From Streptomyces sp. SDr-06 (GTDB taxonomy: Bacteria; Actinomycetota; Actinomycetes; Streptomycetales; Streptomycetaceae): a stretch of DNA of 64,000 nt. The position numbers and the translations under genes are program-made. Shown here piece after piece: positions 33,958 to 42,788 of the stretch. The stretch spans positions 1-64,000 of the forward strand of contig NZ_QOLA01000001.1 of NCBI RefSeq assembly GCF_003324565.1, in the 5' to 3' direction. The notes beneath the pieces were generated by a model that was not told where the DNA came from, did no database searches, and was given only the letters and a program-made list of their open reading frames with translations. Each line of letters begins with the position of its first letter. The stretch's first letter is position 1.

Positions 33958-34154
33958 GACCCCAACCGCCGTGCCGCTCCGCAGATGGTCACCGCGGACG
34001 CCAGCCCCGGGGCCGCCTATCTTTGCTGAACTCCGTGACGGATGAGACGAGTTCCGGCCGGACCGGGCGAAGGTATGGCCTCGGCGCGGGGTCCGGTCCA
34101 TGCTGCATTCCTCGGATCACGCGACCTCGGATCACGGACGGACGGAACTCGCCG

Positions 34155-36344
34155 ATGCGGCCGTACTCGCGCGCCCTGCATGTCCTCGCGCTCGTCCTGG
34201 CCGTGGCCGCCACCTGCGGCCAGCCCACCGCCGCCGCCCCGGCCCCGCGCGGCGAGTCCGCCGGATACGGCTCCCGCTACGACAACGTGCTCGACCTGCG
34301 AGGCACTCCCGCCGCGGCGCTGCCCGGCGACGCGCGGGACAACAACCCCGTCAACGTCTTCGCCGATCAAGGGGCTTGGCATGCCTACGCCCTGCCCTCG
34401 GCCGAAGCCCCGGGCGGCTACGGCGGCTTCACGGGCCCGCTCTACATCGCCCAGGAGTATCCCTGGTGGCTGAGCACCTCCTTCAGCCGCATCCGGCTGA
34501 GCGAAGACGGCCGCGCGCTCGACCTGGCAGGCGGCGCCAAGCCCCGCTTCACCTCCCGTCCGGGCGCCCTGGTCCAGACGTACGACATCGGCGGCGGCCT
34601 GCGGCTCACCCTTGAACTGCGGTACGCCACCCATCGCACCGCGCTGGTCCGCGCCGCCGTACGCAACACCGGCCGCGCGTCACGCACCCTGGGCGCCGAC
34701 TGGACGGGGACCCTGCTGCGGCCCGCCGAGGCCCCCATGCGCCAGGCACCCCGTCTGGCCGCCGCGCGCGGGGGTGTGGCCGTCGCTTTCGCCAAGGTCC
34801 GCGCCCCCGACGACTTCCTCACCGACGGCACCGAGCGATTCGAGGTGCGGCACGCCGAGCCCGTCCACACGGCCGTGACCGGTGACTCCTACCGTACGGA
34901 GCTGGCGCGGCCCTTCACCGTCGCGCCGGGCGCGGAACGCTTCCTGGACTGGACCGAGAGCTTCACGTTCACCGGGGCCGAGCGTGCGGCCGAGGCCGGT
35001 CGGATCCGGTCGGCACTCGCCGACCCGACCCGGACCGTCCGGGCCACGGAGGCCCGCTGGCGGCGGTACGTCGACGGTGTGACCGCCGGAGTCCCGGCCG
35101 GGCGGCGGCGCCTCGCCGTCAAGGCGCTGGAGACGCTGGTGACCAACTGGCGCAGCGCCGCCGGCTGCCTCGCACACGACGGGATCACGCCGTCCCTCTC
35201 GTACAAGTGGTTCGCGGGCGGCTTCTGGGCCTGGGACACCTGGAAGCAGGCGGTCGGTACGGCGCGCTTCGACGCGGGGCTCGCCCAGTCGCAGATCCGC
35301 TCGGTGCTCGACCACCAGATTCCGCCCGGCTCCACGACCCGGCCGCAGGACGCCGGGATGATCCCGGACGTCGTCTTCTACAACGATCCGCGGCGGGGCG
35401 GGACGAACTGGAACGAGCGGAACAGCAAGCCCCCGCTCGGGGCCTGGTCGGTGTGGCAGGTCTACGGCCGCAGCGGGGACAAGGACTTCCTGCGCGAGGT
35501 GTATCCCCAGCTGGCCGCCTATCAGCGCTGGTGGTACCGCAACCGGGACCACGATCACAACGGGCTCGCGGAGTACGGCGCGACGGTGGACCCCGCCAAC
35601 GACACCGCAGAGCATCAGCGGCAGGCGGCGGCGTGGGAGAGCGGCATGGACAACGCCCCTCGCTTCGACGCCGCCCTTGGCACCTCGGTCGTCCCCAACC
35701 GGGACGGCACGGGCCGGGTGACCGGCTACTCGCTGACCCAGGAGTCCGTGGACCTCAACGCCTATCTCTTGGCCGACCAGCGGTATCTGGGCCTGATCGC
35801 CGCGGAGCTGGGCGACCGCGCGGCAGCCCGGGACTGGCAGGCCAAGGCCGCCGCCACGGCCCGGGCCGTACGGGAGAGGATGTACGACCCGGCGACCGGC
35901 TGGTTCTACGACACCGCGCTCGGCACGGGCACCCGGCTGACGGAGCGGGGGCGCGGGATCGAGGGTGCGATCCCGGTGTGGGCCGGGGCCGCCACCGGGG
36001 ACCAGGCGGCAGCCGTACGCGAACGGCTCCTGGACCCGGCCGAGTTCGCCACTCCCCTGCCCCTGCCCACGGTGTCCAGAAGCTCGCCGTACTTCGCCGC
36101 GCGGCAGTACTGGCGCGGCCCCGTGTGGCTCGACCAGGCCTCCTTCGCACTCGACGCGATGCGCCGCTACGGATACGGCAGCGACGCGGACGCCCTGTCG
36201 GCGCGACTGGTCGGCGGTGCTGCCGGGCTCACGGGCGAGGCGCCCCTCATGGAGAACTACGACCCGCTGACCGGGGGCCCGCTCAACTCCCCCAACTTCA
36301 GCTGGTCCGCGGCCATGGTGCTCCCGCTGATCGCGGAGCATTGA
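34155..36344 (+). CDS. Secreted GH63-type glycosidase (YgjK-like)
   Basis: A 729-residue exported protein. A signal peptide (about 1-27) is followed by a beta-sandwich N-terminal region and an (alpha/alpha)6 catalytic barrel of the GH63/GH37 clan. Markers are FAGGFWAWDTWKQAVGTARF, WNERNSKPPLGAWSVWQVYG (catalytic acid region), WESGMDNAPRFDAA, SVDLNAYLLADQRYLG, and ARQYWRGPVWLDQASFALD. Relatives hydrolyse alpha-glucosides such as glucosyl-galactose or oligosaccharides. ATG 34155 gives a proper signal peptide; the ribosome site is weak. The family call is firm; the substrate is not known. Confidence 0.85.
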   Translation: MRPYSRALHVLALVLAVAATCGQPTAAAPAPRGESAGYGSRYDNVLDLRGTPAAALPGDARDNNPVNVFADQGAWHAYALPSAEAPGGYGGFTGPLYIAQEYPWWLSTSFSRIRLSEDGRALDLAGGAKPRFTSRPGALVQTYDIGGGLRLTLELRYATHRTALVRAAVRNTGRASRTLGADWTGTLLRPAEAPMRQAPRLAAARGGVAVAFAKVRAPDDFLTDGTERFEVRHAEPVHTAVTGDSYRTELARPFTVAPGAERFLDWTESFTFTGAERAAEAGRIRSALADPTRTVRATEARWRRYVDGVTAGVPAGRRRLAVKALETLVTNWRSAAGCLAHDGITPSLSYKWFAGGFWAWDTWKQAVGTARFDAGLAQSQIRSVLDHQIPPGSTTRPQDAGMIPDVVFYNDPRRGGTNWNERNSKPPLGAWSVWQVYGRSGDKDFLREVYPQLAAYQRWWYRNRDHDHNGLAEYGATVDPANDTAEHQRQAAAWESGMDNAPRFDAALGTSVVPNRDGTGRVTGYSLTQESVDLNAYLLADQRYLGLIAAELGDRAAARDWQAKAAATARAVRERMYDPATGWFYDTALGTGTRLTERGRGIEGAIPVWAGAATGDQAAAVRERLLDPAEFATPLPLPTVSRSSPYFAARQYWRGPVWLDQASFALDAMRRYGYGSDADALSARLVGGAAGLTGEAPLMENYDPLTGGPLNSPNFSWSAAMVLPLIAEH

Positions 36345-36444
36345 ACGCGCCACGTGTCGCAGGGTGTCGGCTCGGCCGGGCCGCCGCGGTTCGCGTGGGG
36401 CCGGAAGCTGCGGGTGTTGGTGGGGCAGGGCAGAATTCCGGGCC

Positions 36445-37596
36445 ATGGGAATCACCGAGCGCGGGCTCAACCGGGCGACCCTGAGTCGGCAACTACTGCT
36501 CGCGCGTGAGCGATTGTCCGTGCTGGACGGCGTTCGGCGGCTGGTCGCGCTCCAGGCCCAGCAGCCGGCCTCGCCGTATCTCGCGCTCTGGAACCGGCTC
36601 GCCGGATTCGCCCCGGCCGAGCTGGACGAAGCCTTCGCCCGGCGCACCGTCGTCAAGGCGACGCTCATGCGCATCACCCTGCACGCCGTGGCGGCGCAGG
36701 ACTATCCGGTCTTCCGTGCGGCGATGCAGTCGACGCTGTACAGCTCCCGGCTCGGTTACCGCTTCGCCGCCGCGGGTCTGACGCCCGCGGACGCCGAAGA
36801 GCTGGTTCCGCCGCTGCTGGCTTTCGCGGAGCGGCCTCGCAGCGCGGCCGAGATGCAGGGCTGGGTCGAGGAGCGGGTCGGGGCCGCGAAGAAGGACGGC
36901 GGGTGGTGGGGGCTCAAGGCCTACGCGCCCTTGCAGCACGTCCCGACGGGCGCGCCCTGGTCGTTCGGTGTCCGGCCGTCCTACATCAGCTCCGGAATCG
37001 AGCCGCCTGCCGCCGGGCGGGCGGGGGACCCGGAAGCCCTGCGCACCCTGGTCCTGCGCTATCTGGCCGGGTTCGGGCCCGCCTCTGTGGCCGATGTGGC
37101 GCAGTTCGCGCTGGTGCGGCGGCCTCTGGTGAGCGAAGCGCTGGCCGCCCTGGACGGTGCCGTCGTACGCCTCCAGGGGCCGGGAGGTGTCACGCTGTTC
37201 GACCTTCCGGATGCCGACCGGCCTCCGCCGGACACCCCTGCTCCACCCCGGCTCATGGCGATGTGGGACAGCGTCCTGCTCGCCTACGCCGACCGGGGGC
37301 GTCTGATCCCGGCGGCCTACCGGCCTTCGGTAATCCGGAACAACGGCGACGTGCTGCCCACCCTGCTGGTGGACGGCTATGTCGCCGGAGTGTGGCGGCC
37401 GGTCGACGGCGGCATCGAGGCCACCGCCTTCCACCCGCTGTCGGCCGCCGCCTGGGACGGCCTGGCCGCCGAGGCCCGGTCACTGGCGACTCTGCTCGCC
37501 GGGCGCGAGCCGGCTCCGTACGGCCGCTACCACCACTGGTGGGCGAAGCTTCCCCAGGTGGACGTCGAGGTACGGACGCTGCCCGTGCGGCCCTGA
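36445..37596 (+). CDS. Winged-helix DNA-binding domain protein (HTH_42/AlkX-like)
   Basis: A 383-residue protein of the winged-helix family (DUF1006/HTH_42) that includes DNA glycosylases of the AlkX/YcaQ type: LSVLDGVRRLVALQAQQPAS, RTVVKATLMRITLHAVAAQD, then three winged-helix repeats and the C-terminal segment ending YHHWWAKLPQVDVEVR. Some relatives remove bulky or cross-linked bases; most Streptomyces copies are uncharacterised. The QxQ-type motif reads LQAQQP, in the expected place. ATG 36445 is used. No operon partner is seen. Confidence 0.82.
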   Translation: MGITERGLNRATLSRQLLLARERLSVLDGVRRLVALQAQQPASPYLALWNRLAGFAPAELDEAFARRTVVKATLMRITLHAVAAQDYPVFRAAMQSTLYSSRLGYRFAAAGLTPADAEELVPPLLAFAERPRSAAEMQGWVEERVGAAKKDGGWWGLKAYAPLQHVPTGAPWSFGVRPSYISSGIEPPAAGRAGDPEALRTLVLRYLAGFGPASVADVAQFALVRRPLVSEALAALDGAVVRLQGPGGVTLFDLPDADRPPPDTPAPPRLMAMWDSVLLAYADRGRLIPAAYRPSVIRNNGDVLPTLLVDGYVAGVWRPVDGGIEATAFHPLSAAAWDGLAAEARSLATLLAGREPAPYGRYHHWWAKLPQVDVEVRTLPVRP

Positions 37597-37632
37597 CCGG
37601 GCCGGTGCCCGGGACTTCTCGGCCCTCGGCTG

Positions 37633-38451
37633 TCAGCGGCGGGCCGTGCGCAGCAGGCGGTCGGCGAGGGTCAGGAAGACGAAGAGGTTCGGGACGACGG
37701 CCACGGAACGGTTGCTCAGCGTGCGCCACCGCCCGGTGACCTGGATCTTCAGGTACCCGTTCACGACCTCGACCGCCTGGATCTCCTGCCAGGACAGGGA
37801 CTCCTTCTGGGAGCCGATCCGCTCGGCGCTCATCCACAGGTGGCCGAAGTCGAGTCGCTCCCCCGCCTGGACGGCCGCGACGGCACGCGGCAACTGTGCG
37901 TCGGTGACGGCCAGTTGTATCGCCTTTCCCCAGGCGTCGAAGCCCTCCAGGACCCCGCGCGTCACCGTCCGGTCCGAGCGGCCGCGCAGCACGACCTTCG
38001 CCCCGTCGACGTCGAGGAGAGTGTACTCGTAGTCCGTGTGCCCGAACGCGCCGGTGTGCCGCACGTTGTTCTGCCAGACGGAGGTCGCGTCGTAGCGCAC
38101 GACGCTCAGCCGCCCGTCGCTCGAGACGACGCACCCGTCCCGGTAGAGGTCCAGCCTCAGACTCGCGTTGCGCCGCGACCCGGCCCGCTCCCACGAGCGG
38201 CCGAGCAACGAAAGCCCGGCCAGCACCGCGAGCACGAGCGCTCCGCCCGCCATGCCGGCCACCAGCAGGACCAACGCGACCACGCCGAGCAGGATGGCCA
38301 GGATCGTCATGCATCCCATCCCGCTGGGATCCTGGCGGCCCCCGTAGGCGGCCACATGGGCGCCGAGCCGCGCCCGGCCGGCCGCTTCGGCGACCCCTTC
38401 CGGTACCGGCGCGGCCTCCGGCCCTCCTGCGTACGCCCCCTGATCGGTCAA
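37633..38451 (-). CDS. DUF6585-like membrane protein
   Basis: A ~272-residue protein. A cytoplasmic N-terminus (~45 residues; PEGVAEAAGRARLGAHVAAY) is followed by one long or two short membrane helices (CMTILAILLGVVALVLLVAG, then ALVLAVLAGLSLLG). A C-terminal PH-like domain follows (LRLDLYRDGCVVSSDGRLSV, YEYTLLDVDGAKVVLRGRSD), as in DUF6585 proteins of Streptomyces. TTG 38451 is chosen because GGAGGGGG lies about nine bases upstream; GTGs at 38499 and 38511 are in frame but lack a site. Function is unknown. Confidence 0.7.
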   Translation of the reverse strand: MTDQGAYAGGPEAAPVPEGVAEAAGRARLGAHVAAYGGRQDPSGMGCMTILAILLGVVALVLLVAGMAGGALVLAVLAGLSLLGRSWERAGSRRNASLRLDLYRDGCVVSSDGRLSVVRYDATSVWQNNVRHTGAFGHTDYEYTLLDVDGAKVVLRGRSDRTVTRGVLEGFDAWGKAIQLAVTDAQLPRAVAAVQAGERLDFGHLWMSAERIGSQKESLSWQEIQAVEVVNGYLKIQVTGRWRTLSNRSVAVVPNLFVFLTLADRLLRTARR

Positions 38452-39071
38452 CTCCGGTCCCCCTCCGGTTGGTGGGTGTGCAGGCCACTGCTCCACCACA
38501 CATGAACGCACCACATTAACCACGTCCGATGAACACAGAACAGCCCGGAGGGTAAGAACGAGCGACCCGTCCCGCCGAAGGACCAACCACACCCCGGGCC
38601 CCCGAGGGCCGGCGGCACACCTCATCGTTCCCAGCACACTTTCCGGGCAGGACGCGGGCGGGGGCAGAGCGGGGCGTGGTGGGTCGGTGCGGGCTTCGAC
38701 GCCTTCTCCCGACCGGGCCGGGCCGGACCCGCGGGTCACTCCGGTGACCCTCGTGTTTTCAGCCGACGCGGAGAAGCGTCTCCTTCGCCCGGCACACCCC
38801 GCCCGTAGGGTGCGAGCAGCTGAGGTGGCCTTTGCCCACCCGCCCCGTTCCCGGGCTCTTCCGCGTACCGGACGGCTTCACCGGCCGCCCCGCGCCGGGA
38901 CCGTTCACGGTCGGCCAAGGCCTCGCGTAAACCAGCCCAGAACGGCCTAAACCCTTTGTTTTAGTGGCTATTTGGTCGGGGAGTGATCACTCGTTCGCAC
39001 GATCGCTCACCGGGGAGTGGCGTCACTGACGGCGTCGCCCCGGCCAAGTCACCAAGACGGGAGCTCCACCC
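38452..39071. other. Regulatory gap before the NRPS operon
   Basis: About 620 bp without a supported gene. It becomes unusually AT-rich near 38950-38975 (TTTGTTTTAGTGGCTATTTGG), with CTAAA/TTTTAG arms around it. A perfect 12-base palindrome GAGTGATCACTC follows at 38981-38992, about 80 bases before the first operon gene. The promoter and an operator of the downstream biosynthetic operon probably lie here. Confidence 0.5.
38981..38992. promoter_or_regulatory. Perfect palindrome upstream of the NRPS operon
   Basis: GAGTGATCACTC is fully self-complementary and lies about 80 bases before the PPOX gene, just downstream of an AT-rich stretch suited to a promoter. No regulator gene is adjacent, so the binding protein is unknown. 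Confidence 0.5.
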
Positions 39072-39554
39072 ATGCTGCCCTCCATGCCACGCCACGCCCG
39101 CGAACGCTTCCTCGCCGAACCACGCGTCGGCGTCCTGGGCGTCACCGACTCGCGGGGCGGCGACCGCGCACCCCTGCTCGTGCCGGTCTGGTACGGGTAC
39201 GAGCCCGGCGGTGACGTCGTCGTCGGCACCAGCCGGGAGAACATCAAGGCGCGACTCCTGCGCGCCGCCGGGCGGTTCAGCCTCTGCGTGCAGGACGAGA
39301 CGCGTCCGTACCGGTACGTCAGCGTCGAGGGACCGGTCACGGCGGTCGAGGACCCGATAGCCCCCGCCGTGCGGGAGGCGCTGGCGCACCGGTACCTGGA
39401 TCCCGAGGAGGCGCGCGCCTATCTGGCGGCGACCTCGGCCCAGCTCAAGGAGGACGTCCTGTTCCGCATGCGTCCCGAGCGCTGGCGCAGCGCCGACTTC
39501 GCCGCGTTCGCGGCGGACTTCGCCGAGGAAGGCGCGGGCGGCAGCAGCGGCTGA
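39072..39554 (+). CDS. PPOX-fold flavin/F420-type oxidoreductase
   Basis: A 160-residue pyridoxamine-5'-phosphate-oxidase-fold protein: EPRVGVLGVTDSRGGDRAPL, VPVWYGYEPGGDVVVGTSRE, RFSLCVQDETRPYRYVSVEG. This matches the small actinobacterial enzymes that use FMN or F420 for hydride transfer. ATG 39072 has GGGAG eight bases upstream. It precedes the NRPS gene by 75 bases on the same strand and is probably the first gene of the operon, where it could reduce or oxidise the released product. Confidence 0.85.
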   Translation: MLPSMPRHARERFLAEPRVGVLGVTDSRGGDRAPLLVPVWYGYEPGGDVVVGTSRENIKARLLRAAGRFSLCVQDETRPYRYVSVEGPVTAVEDPIAPAVREALAHRYLDPEEARAYLAATSAQLKEDVLFRMRPERWRSADFAAFAADFAEEGAGGSSG

Positions 39555-39629
39555 ACGCCGCCGCCCCGAGATCCCCGCGCGGGCCGCGCAGGCCCCGCGC
39601 ACGTAAGCCGTTCGAGCAAGAAGGACTTG

Positions 39630-42600
39630 ATGAACCACACCGACGTTCCGTTATCCCGCACGCGCCCCTCGGCCGCCTACGCGCCCCGGGCGCTCCGGAC
39701 ACCCGCGCCCGCCTACCCGCGGGACAGCCTCATCCCGGAGCTCTTCGAGGCCCAGGCCGCGGCCCGGCCCGAAGCACCGGCCGCCCGGCACGGCGAGCGC
39801 GTCGTGTCCTACGGCCAACTCGACGCCCACGCCGACGCGTTGGCGGACCGCCTGCTCGCCCGCGGCGTCCGCCCCGGCGACCTGATAGGCGTGTGCGGCA
39901 GCCGCTCGCTGGAGGCACTGGTGGCGCTGCTCGGGATCCTCAAGGCGGGCTGCGCCTACGTGCCGCTGGACGAGGACCTCCCACCGGCCCGGCTGCGGGC
40001 CATGGCCGAGGACGCGGGGCTGAGCGCCGCGGTCACCCTGCCCGGCAGCACCCGCCGTGTGCGCGGTCTACGCGCGTCGGTCGAGGTCGGTCCGCTCGAC
40101 CGGACCATCGCCGCCGCCGACCGGCCCGCCCTCGCGCGGACCGGCTCCGCGACGGACTGCGCGTACGTGGCCTTCACCTCGGGGACCACCGGCCGCCCCA
40201 AGCCGGTCGCCGTGCCGCACCGTGGCGTGGTGCGCCTGGTGCTGTCCGAGCCCGAACTGCCCCCGCCCGGACCGGGCGACGGGATACTGCACGCGTACGG
40301 CCTGTCCTCCGACGCCTCGACGATCGAGATCTGGGGCGCGCTGCTCACCGGCGCCTGCCTGGTCCTCGCCGACCGCGCGGAACTGCTCTCCCCCGCCGCG
40401 CTGGAACGGCTCTTCCGCACGGCCGGGGTGACCGTGGCCTACCTGACGACGAGCGTGTTCCACCTGATCGCCCGGACCCGCCCCGCCGCGCTCGCCTCAC
40501 TGCGTTTCGTCTCCGCCGGCGGCGAGGCGATGGACGCGCACCTCGCGAACGCCGTCCTCGCGGCCTGCCCCGACACCACGGTGGTGAACTTCTACGGCCC
40601 GACCGAGAACGCGGTCGTCTCCACCGCGCACGTCCTGAGCCCCCTGCCGCGGGACGCCGCACACGTCCCCCTCGGCCGCCCCTTCGGCGCCACCACCTGC
40701 CATGTCCTGCGCCCCGACGGCTCGGTCGCGAGGCCGGGCGAGGAAGGGGAGTTGTACGTCGGCGGGGACGGACTGGCCCTGGGCTACCTCGGCGACGCCC
40801 GGCTGACCGCCGAGCGGTTCGTCTCGCTGCCCGCCGTCGAACCCGGCGGACCGCTGTACCGCACCGGAGACCGGGTCCGGTGGGACGCCGACGGCCTCCT
40901 AGAGTACCGCGGCCGCCTGGACCGCCAGGTCAAGCTGCGCGGCGCCCGCATCGAACTCGACGAGGTGGAGGCCCGGTTGCGGGCCCATCCCGAGGTCGGT
41001 GAAGCCGCCGTCGAGGCCGGCCCGGACGCCCTGACCGCCTACGTCACCCCCACCACCCCCGGCCGCACCCCGGCGCTCGCCGCCCTGCGCGCCTACTGCG
41101 CCCAGTGGCTGCCCCCGCAGGCCGTCCCCGCCCTCGTGCCCCTGGACCACCTCCCGGTGACCAGCGGCGGCAAGGTCGACCGCGCCCGGCTGAAGTCCGT
41201 CACCCCGCCGCCCGGCCCCGACACCGGCGCGGCGAGCACCCCGGAGCGGGGCGGGCCGAAGGTCGAGGGGCTGCTCGACGTGCTCGCCGAGGTGTGGCAG
41301 CGGGTCCTGCGGGTGCGTCCGGTGCCCCAGGACGACTTCTTCCTCCTCGGCGGCGACTCCCTGCTCGCCTCGGAGGCCGTCACCCGCACCCTGGCCCTGC
41401 TCGGGCTCGACGCCGGCCTCGGCTCGACCCTGATCAGGGCCCTGCTGGCCACCCCCACGCTGGAGGGCTTCACCGCCGCCGTACGCGAGGCCCGGGGCGG
41501 CACCGGCGCGGGGGCCGAGCCCGTCGTCGACTTCGTGAGCGAGACCGGGCTCGGCTTCACCCTGCCGCCCGCCGAGGGCCCGGCGCCCACCCCTCAGGAC
41601 CCCAAGGACGTGCTGCTCACCGGAGCATCGGGCTTCGTCGGCGTGTTCCTGTTGCACCGCCTCCTGCGCACGACAGCCGCCCGCGTCCACTGCCCCGTCC
41701 GGGCGTCGGACCCGGCACACGCCAAGCAGCGCGTACGCACCGCTCTCGACCGCTACGGGCTGCGCCTGGACGAGGCCGAGTGGCGGCGCGTGGAGTGCTT
41801 CCCCGGTGACCTGACCCATCCGGGCCTGGGTCTCTCGGCCTCCCACGCGGCCACCCTCAGCCGTCACCTCGACCTGATCGTGCACAACGGCGCCCGCGTC
41901 AACTTCCTCTATCCGTACGAGCAGTTGCGCCCGGCGAACGTCGACGGGACCCGGGAGGTCATCCGGATCGCGGCCCCGCGCCGGGTGCCCGTGCACTTCG
42001 TCTCGACCGTCGCCGTCGCCGCCGGATTCGGCACCGCCGGGGTGCGCGACGTGCCCGAGGACCTGCCGCTCGCCCACGCCGACCGGCTCACCATGGGCTA
42101 CGCGGAGAGCAAGTGGGTCGCCGAAGGCGTCCTGCGCGAGGCCTCCCGGCAGGGCCTTCCGGTGGCCGTGTACCGGCCGTACGAGGTGACCGGCGACCGG
42201 GAGCAGGGCGCGTGCAACACCGAGACGGCCATCTGTTCCCTGTTCAAGACCATCGCCGAGACGGGTCTGGCCCCCGACATCGAGCTGCCGATGGACTTCG
42301 TCCCCGTGGACCACCTCGCCGAGTCAGTGGTCCACATCGCCACCCACCAGCCGGCCGACGGCCGCGTCTACCACCTCACCAACCCCCGTCCGGCGATGCT
42401 GTCGGACGTCCTGGACCGCATGCGGTCCACGGGCATCACCCTGCGGACCCTGCCGTACGCACAGTGGGTCGGCGAGCTGGTCCGGTACGTCGCCGAGCAC
42501 CCGACGAGCGCCACGGCGCCCTTCGTGTCCCTGTGTGTGGACCGCGTTCGCGACGGCGACATGTCCGTCAAGGAGATGTACCTCAAGGGCACCTTCCCGG

Positions 42601-42788
42601 TCCTGGGCCGAAGCAACGCCGAGCAGGCGCTGGCCGGCAGCGGGCTGCACTGCCCGCCGGTCGACGCGGCACTCCTCGACCGTTACCTGGAGTACTTCTT
42701 CGCGTCCGGTTACATCGCACGCCCAGGTCACCCGCCGCACCGCGGCACGCCGTACGCACCCGGGGCGGGATCGGAGGACGCCGCATGA
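39630..42788 (+). CDS. Single-module NRPS, adenylation-thiolation-reductase (A-T-R)
   Basis: A 1052-residue enzyme without a condensation domain. The A domain (~25-520) shows FTSGTTGRPKPVAVPHRG (A3), NFYGPTENAVVST (A5), YRTGDRVRWD (A7), RGARIELDEVEARL (A8) and the SGGKVDR motif with the catalytic Lys (A10). The T domain (LGGDSLLASE) carries the phosphopantetheine Ser near residue 577. The R domain (from ~660) has the NADPH motif LTGASGFVGVFLL and the Tyr-Lys pair in GYAESKW near 824. Asp235 (GrsA numbering) is retained, so an alpha-amino acid is the expected substrate; my reading of the pocket (D-A-I-Y-V-A-F-V-V) matches no code I know. Product: an amino aldehyde or alcohol. Its stop overlaps the P450 start (ATGA). 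Confidence 0.93.
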   Translation: MNHTDVPLSRTRPSAAYAPRALRTPAPAYPRDSLIPELFEAQAAARPEAPAARHGERVVSYGQLDAHADALADRLLARGVRPGDLIGVCGSRSLEALVALLGILKAGCAYVPLDEDLPPARLRAMAEDAGLSAAVTLPGSTRRVRGLRASVEVGPLDRTIAAADRPALARTGSATDCAYVAFTSGTTGRPKPVAVPHRGVVRLVLSEPELPPPGPGDGILHAYGLSSDASTIEIWGALLTGACLVLADRAELLSPAALERLFRTAGVTVAYLTTSVFHLIARTRPAALASLRFVSAGGEAMDAHLANAVLAACPDTTVVNFYGPTENAVVSTAHVLSPLPRDAAHVPLGRPFGATTCHVLRPDGSVARPGEEGELYVGGDGLALGYLGDARLTAERFVSLPAVEPGGPLYRTGDRVRWDADGLLEYRGRLDRQVKLRGARIELDEVEARLRAHPEVGEAAVEAGPDALTAYVTPTTPGRTPALAALRAYCAQWLPPQAVPALVPLDHLPVTSGGKVDRARLKSVTPPPGPDTGAASTPERGGPKVEGLLDVLAEVWQRVLRVRPVPQDDFFLLGGDSLLASEAVTRTLALLGLDAGLGSTLIRALLATPTLEGFTAAVREARGGTGAGAEPVVDFVSETGLGFTLPPAEGPAPTPQDPKDVLLTGASGFVGVFLLHRLLRTTAARVHCPVRASDPAHAKQRVRTALDRYGLRLDEAEWRRVECFPGDLTHPGLGLSASHAATLSRHLDLIVHNGARVNFLYPYEQLRPANVDGTREVIRIAAPRRVPVHFVSTVAVAAGFGTAGVRDVPEDLPLAHADRLTMGYAESKWVAEGVLREASRQGLPVAVYRPYEVTGDREQGACNTETAICSLFKTIAETGLAPDIELPMDFVPVDHLAESVVHIATHQPADGRVYHLTNPRPAMLSDVLDRMRSTGITLRTLPYAQWVGELVRYVAEHPTSATAPFVSLCVDRVRDGDMSVKEMYLKGTFPVLGRSNAEQALAGSGLHCPPVDAALLDRYLEYFFASGYIARPGHPPHRGTPYAPGAGSEDAA

